Of a stretch of DNA of 31,588 bases, positions 1-7,121 are shown piece by piece. The DNA is from an uncultured Lachnospiraceae bacterium (GTDB taxonomy: Bacteria > Bacillota > Clostridia > Lachnospirales > Lachnospiraceae), in assembly GCA_910588755.1 (NCBI GenBank), contig CAJUQZ010000030.1, positions 1 through 31,588 on the forward strand, written 5' to 3'. The notes beneath the pieces are model-generated. The model did no database searches and was not told the DNA's origin. It saw only the letters and a list, made by a program, of their open reading frames with translations. Position 1 is the first letter of the stretch, and each line of letters starts with the position of its first letter. Made by a program: the position numbers and the translations under genes.

Positions 1-188
1 GCTTTCTGCCAGATGTGCGTCACAATTTGTGGGAGATTAATTTATCTTACGGATGATTGGCCAAATGAATCAAAGGCAGTGCCTTATGCAAACTGAATTT
101 GGCGTAAATGTCACGCATAATGGTAAATATGACGCTACAGTGTTGTTACACAGATGTCACGCCATAAAAATGACAGGAGATAGAAAAA

Positions 189-539
189 ATGGGTATTTTT
201 GATAAGGAAGAGGTGCTTGAGCAGTTGCTGACCGACGTGGAAAACCTGCTAGAGGATCTGTACCAGAGCGGTTTCGACACGGTGCATGACAGCACGCTCG
301 AAGCGTTAAACAATATGACCAGGCGCACAGCGGCTTATGGCATGGAGCTGCTGTCAAAACTGCTCACACAGCTGGCAGAAGGCCTGACAATGCGCCGCCA
401 CCAGCTAAAAAAGCAGGAGGACGGCCTGCTTGACGTCTATGCACAGATCGACCAGTATGTGGAGCTGTGCATGGAAAAGATTGAGCGCGATAAGGGGCGC
501 TGCTATTATCAAAAAAACATGCCAGGTGTCTATGACTGA
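189..539 (+). CDS. Small helical protein of unknown function
   Basis: I do not recognise this 116-residue protein. It is predicted mostly helical and rich in Leu, Glu and Gln, with no signal peptide, membrane segment or metal motif; it looks cytosolic. The ATG is preceded by AGGAG about 10 bases upstream. Its 3' end overlaps the 3' end of the convergent Rpn remnant by 10 bp. It lies about 1.1 kb before the first flagellin, but no sigma-28 promoter was seen in front of it, so a flagellar role is only a guess from position. The 188 bases before it hold no gene that I can support; three copies of a short GTCAC-containing word occur there without clear structure. Confidence 0.7.
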   Translation: MGIFDKEEVLEQLLTDVENLLEDLYQSGFDTVHDSTLEALNNMTRRTAAYGMELLSKLLTQLAEGLTMRRHQLKKQEDGLLDVYAQIDQYVELCMEKIERDKGRCYYQKNMPGVYD

Positions 540-1108
540 TTTTTATGAAGTTTTTCCAAAGCATCTGCCAGCAGCTCCTTTAACTGTGCATTTTCCGCCT
601 TAATGTCCGCGATAACCGCTTCCTTTTCAGCAACCGTCCTGCTTAATACAGTGATTTTCTGTTCCCGCAGCCTCTGGTAATGTTCAAATTCCTCGCGCCT
701 GCGGCACTGTTCCTGGACGCTCTCGTCACTGCTAAGCTCATATATCGTGTTTGCAGCAGCTTCTATATACTGATTTGTCATAGCCATAGCCTTCAGCTCC
801 TCCCATGTCCTCGCCTTAAAGAGCCTTGCCCACTGATCAATATGATAGTGGCGGTCCTCACTGGTTGCCAGTTCTGTGTGCCTTAATTCTACCACAGACA
901 GCTGCAGCTTGTCAGTATAAATTTTATGGTTTTTAACATTTGACAGCTTGTAGGTGGCGTAAAATTCAGGGGAGTCCTCAAAGAGGGTAAAATCGATGAA
1001 TCCGATATGGATGGCCGGCGGGGCATCCATGTAGTCGTTCCCGGCGGCAAGACTGTCAAATGAACGGCATAGATAGCTTAGGGAACGCAGACAAATAAAA
1101 TATTGAAT
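530..1108 (-). pseudogene. 5'-truncated Rpn/PD-(D/E)XK transposase-family nuclease remnant
   Basis: The frame encodes the C-terminal part of an Rpn-family (PD-(D/E)XK recombination-promoting nuclease, formerly 'putative transposase') protein. An ATG exists at 1030, but family-like sequence continues upstream of it without a start: residues read LRSLSYLCRSFDSLAAGNDY just before that Met, followed by the typical PAIHIGFIDF strand. The frame is closed by TAA at 1109-1111. Full family members are about 280-320 residues and carry the catalytic PD-(D/E)XK core in the N-terminal half, which is absent here. The rest has the family's usual long charged helix ending in a coiled coil. The break lies right next to the flagellin sigma-28 promoter. 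A truncated product from Met 1030 cannot be excluded but would lack nuclease residues. Confidence 0.75.
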
Positions 1109-1117
1109 TTAGAAAGT

Positions 1118-1144
1118 TAAAAAAACAAATACTCCATCCGATAT
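1118..1144 (+). promoter_or_regulatory. Sigma-28 (SigD/FliA) promoter of flagellin 1
   Basis: TAAA at 1118-1121, a 15-base spacer, then TCCGATAT at 1137-1144, close to the Gram-positive sigma-28 consensus TAAA-N15-GCCGATAT. The same spacing and -10 recur in front of flagellin 2. Predicted start is near 1151, giving a leader of about 140 bases. Confidence 0.85.
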
Positions 1145-1203
1145 TAAGTATATCATTACAAAAATAATCCAAAAAGTGACAGCTATAAATCATATGAAAT
1201 AAG

Positions 1204-1282
1204 ATTTTCCCCGGCAAAAGGAGTTGCCCGGGAAAATGCGCAGGTCACTTTGGCAAATCAAAACCATGTAAACACAAGGAGG
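1204..1282 (+). promoter_or_regulatory. Flagellin 1 leader: GGA-loop hairpin plus CsrA-like Shine-Dalgarno
   Basis: Bases 1204-1217 pair with 1224-1237 (14 bp, one mismatch), presenting the loop AAGGAG (1218-1223). The Shine-Dalgarno AGGAGG at 1277-1282 sits in ACAAGGAGG, which fits the CsrA target core (ACANGGANG). A GGA-loop site upstream and a second site over the Shine-Dalgarno is the arrangement known for CsrA control of hag in Bacillus subtilis (relieved by FliW). CsrA and FliW are not in this window, so regulation is inferred. Confidence 0.6.
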
Positions 1283-1290
1283 TATTTATT

Positions 1291-2973
1291 ATGGTAGTAC
1301 AACACAATCTAAGGGCCATGAATGCCAACAGAATGTTGGGTATTACACAGGGAACCCTTTCCAAATCAGCGGAAAAGCTGTCGTCAGGCTACAAAGTAAA
1401 CCGCGCGGCAGATGACGCGGCCGGTCTTTCGATTTCCGAGAAGATGAGAAAGCAAATCAGGGGATTGTCACAGGCGTCGCTCAATGCAGAGGACGGCATC
1501 AGCGCAGTGCAGACGGCTGAGGGCGCGCTGACAGAGGTTCATGACATGTTACAGCGTATGAACGAATTGGCTACAAAGGCGGCAAATGGAACGAATGCAC
1601 TCTCTGACCGACAGACGATCCAGGACGAGGTTGACCAGCTCCTCACAGAAATTGACCGTGTGGCAGAGACGACCAAGTTCAACGAGACATATCTCTTAAA
1701 GGGTGACAGGGACACAGTTAAGAAGTACATCAATGCGAAGGACGCAGGGCTTGACGGCGTTTTGGCGGAGGGTGCAACAAGGGCAACCTTCACGATGAAC
1801 ACCTTAAAAATCGGTGATACTATTCAGATTGCAGGTAAGACATACACAATTGGCGAGTACGAGAAACCGTCAGCCCTTGACAATGCAAATGCAAATCCGG
1901 ACGACATGTATGTCCACATCAAAGCGTCCCTGGGACTTGCAAAGGCAGGGGAACAGATTACGCTTGACGGTGTGCAGTACACAGTAGTTGACGATGCTGA
2001 TACAGAGAATGTGGACAAAAATATGCTAAAAACAGTGAGTATCGTCAAAAAAGTGACCGAGGGCAGCCATGCAGTGTACAAAGGCGTTAACTATTATGCG
2101 ATGAAGGATTCAGTAAACCCCGCGACAGGCGAAGATGAGCTCAATGGCGCAGTCCGCAAGGATGACTATGCAAATGGTATCGACGATACCAATGCCAATG
2201 TGATCACAGCGCAGAAGGCCTATGACATGATATACCAGGAACTGCTCCTTGCCAATAATATCGGGACAGATGTAAAAGCGGCCATGATTGATAAAGATAC
2301 AGGAATCAAACTTACAAATTCAACTGGAAAAGATGCAGCAGGCGCTGCGGTCAACGATGCAGAGGTAACAAAGGATAATCTGGCAGACCATGATGCAGTT
2401 GTCGTGGGAAATTCGCCCAATATCCAGGGCCAGGTGAAGGAGGCCGCATACAAATACGCGGTGACAATTGATACAGCAGCAGGGATTATTAATCTGACAA
2501 CGAACAAAGACTATAGGGACAAGATCACATTCCTGATTGAAAAAGGTCAGGCGAATGTAAAGGAAGACTTAAATTTCAGTCTTCATGTAGGCGCGGACGC
2601 AGACATGACCAACAAGATCGGCGTGGGAATCAAGGCACTTGACACAGCCGGACTAGGCATAAAGGGGCTGAATGTAAAGGACACGACAGGAGCGGCAGCA
2701 ACCTATGCGATTGATTCTATTGCAGACGCAATCGCAACCGTGTCATCACAGCGTTCACTCTTAGGTGCAGTCCAGAACCGTCTAGAGCACACAATCAACA
2801 ACCTAGATAACGTTGTGGAGAACACGACATCCGCAGAGTCAACGATTCGCGATACAGATATGGCGACAGAGATGGTAAAGTACTCAAACGCAAACATTCT
2901 CTCACAGGCCGGACAGTCTATGTTGGCGCAGGGAAACCAGTCTAACCAGGGTGTGCTCAGCTTGCTGGGTTAA
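1291..2973 (+). CDS. fliC: Flagellin 1
   Basis: Flagellar filament subunit of 560 residues, exported by the flagellar type III apparatus. Conserved N-terminal D0/D1 (about residues 1-145, beginning MVVQHNLRAMNANRMLG) and C-terminal D1/D0 (about 455-560, ending NQGVLSLLG) flank a variable centre. The D1 helix LQRMNELATKAANGTN corresponds to the TLR5-recognised region of flagellins. It is longer than Bacillus Hag (about 300 residues) because of the roughly 300-residue central insert. Start is supported by AGGAGG 8 bases upstream. It is transcribed from its own sigma-28 promoter and ends in a strong stem-loop. It is paralogous to the gene at 3699: near-identical termini, diverged centre, many synonymous differences. 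Confidence 0.97.
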   Translation: MVVQHNLRAMNANRMLGITQGTLSKSAEKLSSGYKVNRAADDAAGLSISEKMRKQIRGLSQASLNAEDGISAVQTAEGALTEVHDMLQRMNELATKAANGTNALSDRQTIQDEVDQLLTEIDRVAETTKFNETYLLKGDRDTVKKYINAKDAGLDGVLAEGATRATFTMNTLKIGDTIQIAGKTYTIGEYEKPSALDNANANPDDMYVHIKASLGLAKAGEQITLDGVQYTVVDDADTENVDKNMLKTVSIVKKVTEGSHAVYKGVNYYAMKDSVNPATGEDELNGAVRKDDYANGIDDTNANVITAQKAYDMIYQELLLANNIGTDVKAAMIDKDTGIKLTNSTGKDAAGAAVNDAEVTKDNLADHDAVVVGNSPNIQGQVKEAAYKYAVTIDTAAGIINLTTNKDYRDKITFLIEKGQANVKEDLNFSLHVGADADMTNKIGVGIKALDTAGLGIKGLNVKDTTGAAATYAIDSIADAIATVSSQRSLLGAVQNRLEHTINNLDNVVENTTSAESTIRDTDMATEMVKYSNANILSQAGQSMLAQGNQSNQGVLSLLG

Positions 2974-2983
2974 GCATACGAAA

Positions 2984-3025
2984 ATCAAAGGGCTGTCGGA
3001 AACAGTTTTCCGGCAGCTCTTTGAT
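2984..3025 (+). terminator. Stem-loop after flagellin 1
   Basis: Arms 2984-3002 and 3007-3025 pair over about 19 bp in RNA (two G-U pairs) with a 4-base loop. It begins 11 bases after the stop codon. There is no clear U-tract after it, so it may act as a transcript-end stabiliser as much as a terminator. Confidence 0.65.
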
Positions 3026-3152
3026 ATGGTATCGCAGCCGTACTCGAATAAGTAGAAGTGGGTAACGATAAGCAGCGTGGTTTACATAATTGTGTTAATT
3101 TTTAGTTTAATTTGAAATGCACAAAAAATTAAAAAAATTTGATTTTAAACCC

Positions 3153-3179
3153 TAAAGTATTTTGCATATACTCCGATAT
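3153..3179 (+). promoter_or_regulatory. Sigma-28 promoter upstream of flagellin 2 and the relic leader
   Basis: TAAA at 3153-3156, 15-base spacer, TCCGATAT at 3172-3179: the same architecture as the flagellin 1 promoter. It lies about 520 bases before the flagellin 2 ATG, and I see no closer sigma-28 site. It directly precedes the degenerate leader at 3251-3316, which suggests that it originally served another flagellin copy. Confidence 0.8.
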
Positions 3180-3250
3180 ATAAAGTGTAAGCAGACAGAA
3201 AGCTTACAAGATTACCAAAATAGGAAACACTGTTGACGTGGTAATTGACT

Positions 3251-3316
3251 GGGCAAAAGGAATTGTCCTACTATAACAAATCTTGTACCGTATAAACGCA
3301 AGGATGTATTTGTAAG
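3251..3316 (+). pseudogene. Orphan degenerate flagellin leader (no gene follows)
   Basis: This segment repeats the layout of both flagellin leaders: a hairpin GGGCAA/TTGTCC with loop AAGGAA (3251-3268), then CAAATC, an ACCGTATAAAC word, then GCAAGGATGTATTTGTA where the intact leaders have ACAAGGAGGTATTTATTATG. The start codon position reads GTAAGG and no flagellin frame follows. It looks like what remains of a lost flagellin copy. The stretch 3317-3610 after it holds no gene or other site that I can support. Confidence 0.6.
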
Positions 3317-3615
3317 GTAGACATAGCAGCTGGTGACGCAGCGGTTCATTTGATTCCCAGGAAAGCGAAAACAGAAAAGCGGTATTTTTGGAGATAGAGA
3401 AATGCCTGTATATTGAAATAGAAAAGACTGAAACAGAGAAGGTTATTTTGATATTTCCATGAATATAAATAACAACTAAATATGGTAAAGTACAATTTCG
3501 TAATCTTCAGTACAACAGCACAAATACTGGATGATTACACCACAGCGGCAGTCCGAAGGTGAAATGGCGGACATGCCGCGAATGAAACAAAGTAACAATG
3601 GCGTGAAAAATCGCC

Positions 3616-3690
3616 CGGGCGAAAGGAGTCGCCCGAGGATGAGTTTGCCGATTACTTTGGCAAATCTCATACCGTGTAAACACAAGGAGG
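3616..3690 (+). promoter_or_regulatory. Flagellin 2 leader: GGA-loop hairpin plus CsrA-like Shine-Dalgarno
   Basis: CGGGCGA (3616-3622) pairs with TCGCCCG (3629-3635), exposing the loop AAGGAG. A second small hairpin, TTTGCC/GGCAAA, lies near 3643-3663. The Shine-Dalgarno AGGAGG (3685-3690) again sits in ACAAGGAGG. The primary stem sequence differs from flagellin 1 while the loop is identical, a covariation-like sign that the structure matters. Confidence 0.6.
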
Positions 3691-3698
3691 TATTTATT

Positions 3699-5282
3699 AT
3701 GGTAGTACAGCACAATCTTAGAGCAATGAATTCTAACAGAATGTTAGGGATTACAACAGGCGTTTTGTCAAAATCAGCAGAAAAGCTTTCATCAGGCTAC
3801 AAGGTAAACAGGGCAGCCGATGACGCGGCAGGTCTTGCAATATCCGAGAAAATGAGAAAGCAGATCAGAGGACTCTCACAGGCTTCCCTGAATGCAGAGG
3901 ATGGTATCAGTGCAGTGCAGACAGCAGAAGGCGCGCTCACAGAGGTTCATGATATGCTTCAGCGTATGAACGAGCTTGCTACAAAAGCCGCAAACGGCAC
4001 AAACGCGCTCTCTGACCGTCAGACAATCCAGGACGAGGTTACGCAGCTCCTCACAGAGATTGACCGTGTCGCAGAAACCACCAAGTTCAATGAGATTTAT
4101 CTGTTGAAGGGTGATAAGGATACTGTTAAGAAGTATGTCAATGCAAAGGATGCAGGTCTTGACGGAACGCTGGCTGAGGGCGCTACAATGGCAACCTTTA
4201 CGATGAAGGCATTGAAAGTTGGTGATACGATCCAGATCGCTGGGAAGACTTATACAATTGGTGAATATCTGGCAGATGCTGATGTATCAGATACACAGGC
4301 GGGTAAATATGAGAGGATTAATGCTTCCATTGCAAATGCAAAGGCAGGCGAGCAGATTACGCTTGATGGGGTGCAGTATACTGTAACAGAGGATCCTAAT
4401 GCAGTAAACACTGACAAGAATATTGTGGAGATTAAAACAATTCAGGATAAGATTGGCGAAGGTAGCCATGTTATCTATAAGGGTGTTGATTACTATGCAA
4501 TGAAGGATAGAATGGATCCAGCTACGGGTGTAGACGCGACTGCTGTGGGAGCTCAAGTTCCGAATGGTATTGATGATGCAAATGCAAATGTAATCACAGC
4601 GCAGAAGGCATATCAGATGGTATATCAGGAGCTTGTGCTTGCGAATAATATTGGTACAGATGTGAAGCAGGCTGAGATAGGTGATATGAGTCATACTAAA
4701 GCAGCTGATGGAACAGTTGAGGCGGCTAAGAAAGCCGATATGACCGAGGCTATTTCAAAAACAAATGCGAATATTAGTACAATAAATAACCTTGCATATA
4801 CAAGTGGTACAGATGCGGGGAGCATATCAAAGATCAACTTCGTCATCAAAAAAGGCCAGGTAAACGTCAAAGAAGACCTCAACTTCGCTCTTCATGTAGG
4901 TGCAGACGCAGACATGACCAACAAGATCGGCGTAGGCATCAAGGCGCTCGACACAGCTGGACTTGGCATCAAGGGCCTGAACGTAAAGGATACAACGGGA
5001 GCAGCAGCTACGTATGCAATCGACTCCATTGCAGACGCGATCGCAACCGTATCTTCACAGCGTTCACTGCTCGGTGCGGTACAGAACAGATTAGAGCACA
5101 CGATCAACAACCTGGACAACGTCGTAGAGAACACAACTGCAGCTGAGAGCCAGATCCGTGACACAGATATGGCGACAGAGATGGTGAAATACTCGAATGC
5201 AAACATCCTTCAGCAGGCTGGACAGTCAATGCTTGCACAGTCCAACCAGGCAAACCAGGGCGTACTTAGCCTGTTAGGCTAA
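3699..5282 (+). CDS. fliC: Flagellin 2
   Basis: Second flagellar filament subunit, 527 residues. An open frame extends 56 codons upstream to 3531, but that stretch is the leader; the ATG at 3699 has AGGAGG 8 bases before it and begins MVVQHNLRAMNSNRMLG exactly as in flagellin 1. The terminal D0/D1 regions are almost identical to flagellin 1, while about residues 150-400 diverge by substitutions and indels. The region shared near the C-terminus (KEDLNF through VENTT) is nearly unchanged in protein but differs at many synonymous positions, which indicates an old duplication under purifying selection. Expression probably comes from the sigma-28 promoter at 3153 and is modulated through the leader. 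Confidence 0.97.
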   Translation: MVVQHNLRAMNSNRMLGITTGVLSKSAEKLSSGYKVNRAADDAAGLAISEKMRKQIRGLSQASLNAEDGISAVQTAEGALTEVHDMLQRMNELATKAANGTNALSDRQTIQDEVTQLLTEIDRVAETTKFNEIYLLKGDKDTVKKYVNAKDAGLDGTLAEGATMATFTMKALKVGDTIQIAGKTYTIGEYLADADVSDTQAGKYERINASIANAKAGEQITLDGVQYTVTEDPNAVNTDKNIVEIKTIQDKIGEGSHVIYKGVDYYAMKDRMDPATGVDATAVGAQVPNGIDDANANVITAQKAYQMVYQELVLANNIGTDVKQAEIGDMSHTKAADGTVEAAKKADMTEAISKTNANISTINNLAYTSGTDAGSISKINFVIKKGQVNVKEDLNFALHVGADADMTNKIGVGIKALDTAGLGIKGLNVKDTTGAAATYAIDSIADAIATVSSQRSLLGAVQNRLEHTINNLDNVVENTTAAESQIRDTDMATEMVKYSNANILQQAGQSMLAQSNQANQGVLSLLG

Positions 5283-5350
5283 TCGCCGCCTGACACACAG
5301 ACATAGGCCAACCAGGCCAGAAGTCTGACAACTGACAAAATAAAACCCAG

Positions 5351-5386
5351 ATCAGACCAGGGAATACTCAGCCCTTTAGGTTCATC
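5351..5386 (+). pseudogene. Fragment resembling a flagellin 3' end
   Basis: About 28 bases (5353-5380) match the last codons of flagellin 2 at 22 of 28 positions and translate to DQGILSPLG against NQGVLSLLG. The frame then runs on without a stop codon at the expected place. Neighbouring copies of GGTTCATCATT (5380 and 5443) and TCTGACA-type words show that 5283-5500 is built from degenerate repeats. A short hairpin GCCAGCC/GGCTGGC lies at 5475-5493. I see no credible gene in 5283-5652. Confidence 0.4.
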
Positions 5387-5652
5387 ATTGATAAGCTGGC
5401 AGGCGTCTGACATACGAATACAGTCGAGCGTCCCAGTCACCGGGTTCATCATTAACAGACTGGCAGTAAAGTGCGCCAGCCGCAGAGGCTGGCCGCTTTC
5501 AAGCAAAGGTCGGGATAGACATCTGCATAGGTGCACCTGCACTGCAGGTACTCCCAACACCAATGCGAACAGGTTTATCAGACCATATACAATTACAATT
5601 TGCGTTACATATGCCTGAAATTGGTACTTACCATTTCACATATAGGGAAGAT

Positions 5653-5684
5653 CGCCGTGTGTGCTGCGCGGCGGTTTTCTTTTT
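5653..5684 (+). terminator. Rho-independent terminator of the flagellin locus
   Basis: CGCCGTG/CGCGGCG stem (one G-U pair) at 5653-5673 followed by TTTTCTTTTT. It lies about 370 bases beyond the flagellin 2 stop and separates the motility locus from the antiporter gene. Confidence 0.75.
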
Positions 5685-5833
5685 GCCAAAACATGTAAAA
5701 TAAAATATGTTTCATATACAGATACACGAAAATATGATATAGTAATTATGCTATTATCACTGTCCTTACTCGACAGGGAAGGTCTTCAGGGTGATAATGC
5801 AAATACAGCACAGAGAAATGAGGTTAGAACGCA

Positions 5834-7105
5834 ATGGAAAAATTCTTGGGTTCCGTCGTGATATTATTGCTTTTTGTGGTAATATTGGGATATTTTAATG
5901 AAAAGGTGACAAAGCTGACATATGAGATTGCCTTGATGCTTTTTTCGGTCATAATCGGAATCGGCTGCCTTGTTGTAGGGGAGCTGTTTCATATGTCCCT
6001 GATTCAGAGGTTTGTGGATATCATAGAACGAATAGACCTGGACGCCTTTTTGATGGATGGTGTTTTGTGTTTCATGCTGTTTGCGGGCTCTTGTCACATG
6101 AGGCTGCTGTCCTTCAAAAAGCATGCCAAGGTCATCAGCCTGCTTGCAATCGGCGCGACCCTTTTGGGCGCGGTATTTTATGGACTGCTCTTTTACGGGG
6201 CTTCGGTGCTGTTGCATCTAGGTGTTTCCCTGCCGGTCTGCCTGATGTTTGGCAGTATTACAGCGCCCACAGATCCCATTGCGGCCACCAGCATCCTGAA
6301 AAAGTTTAACCTCCCGAAACAGATTGGGTTTATCATAGAGGGAGAGTCGCTGCTCAACGACGGTGTAGGCGTGGCGTTGTTCGTGTGTTTTTCAAGAATG
6401 GTTACAGCAGGGGAAGGTGGAGGTTTCCTCGCCGTGATGTTTCGGGAATTGTTTGGGGCTGTCGCTGTGGGGGTGGTTATCAGCCTTGTGTGCTTCCAGA
6501 TCTTTGAGCGGACACAGGACGGGGCAAGGCGTATTTATGTCAGCCTTCTGGCAATTACCCTGTCTTATGTGATCTGTGAAGCTTTTGAATTTTCCGGGGC
6601 GATCGCGTCGGTCGTATGTGGCGTGATGTTTTCGGCGCAGCGCAATCTCCGGGCGAGCAGGGGCGAGGAGATGGAGTTAGCCGAGTTTGATACATTCTGG
6701 GAGATTCTGGACAATCTGCTCAATTCGGTTCTGTATGTGCTGCTTGGTTTAAGCTTCCTTCATATCCTGCAGATGCAAAACGTGCTGCTCGTGTCGGTGC
6801 TGGTGATTGTTTTCAACCTGATCGGGCGCATGGGCAGTGTGGGGGCAGCGTCTTTGTTTGCCGGAAAGCTGCCGGACGGCTATGACAAAAGAAGCTTTGT
6901 GAAGTTGCTTACATGGGGTGGATTAAGGGGCGGATTGTCCGTTGCCCTTGCGATGAGCACGCAGGATATACTTCCGCCCACGATTTACCATATTGTGCTC
7001 GGGGGAACATATGCGATTGTGTTCTTTACCACGATCGTACAGGGTATCACCATGAAGAAGGTTTATCAGGAAATCGAGACAAAATTAAATGCAAAAAAGC
7101 AGTAA
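5834..7105 (+). CDS. CPA1-family Na+/H+ (cation/proton) antiporter
   Basis: Integral membrane antiporter of 423 residues with about 11-12 hydrophobic segments, exchanging Na+ or K+ for H+ across the cytoplasmic membrane. Family hallmarks are the unwound-helix TDP motif at residues 146-148 (APTDPIAA) and GESLLNDG at 170-177, which contains the ion-binding Asn-Asp pair (N175/D176) of electroneutral CPA1/NhaP proteins. A conserved loop LLTWGGLRGGLSVALA lies near the C-terminus. There is no long regulatory tail (it stops soon after the last helix at residue 423). The ribosome site is weak (TGAGGT). The ClC-family gene begins 16 bases after its stop, so the two are probably co-transcribed and serve pH or salt homeostasis. 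Exact cation preference cannot be read from sequence. Confidence 0.9.
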   Translation: MEKFLGSVVILLLFVVILGYFNEKVTKLTYEIALMLFSVIIGIGCLVVGELFHMSLIQRFVDIIERIDLDAFLMDGVLCFMLFAGSCHMRLLSFKKHAKVISLLAIGATLLGAVFYGLLFYGASVLLHLGVSLPVCLMFGSITAPTDPIAATSILKKFNLPKQIGFIIEGESLLNDGVGVALFVCFSRMVTAGEGGGFLAVMFRELFGAVAVGVVISLVCFQIFERTQDGARRIYVSLLAITLSYVICEAFEFSGAIASVVCGVMFSAQRNLRASRGEEMELAEFDTFWEILDNLLNSVLYVLLGLSFLHILQMQNVLLVSVLVIVFNLIGRMGSVGAASLFAGKLPDGYDKRSFVKLLTWGGLRGGLSVALAMSTQDILPPTIYHIVLGGTYAIVFFTTIVQGITMKKVYQEIETKLNAKKQ

Positions 7106-7121
7106 GAGGAAATAAGCGAGG

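Noticed and set aside
1539..2897. Several minus-strand frames opposite flagellin 1 (similar ones opposite flagellin 2)
   Set aside because: Mirror frames caused by codon bias; no ribosome sites or families.
3531..3698. N-terminal extension of flagellin 2 by 56 codons
   Set aside because: It covers the leader hairpins and the ribosome site; the ATG at 3699 aligns exactly with the flagellin 1 start.
5388..5618. 76-codon frame after flagellin 2
   Set aside because: It starts inside degenerate flagellin-tail repeats, lacks a ribosome site and has no protein-like composition.
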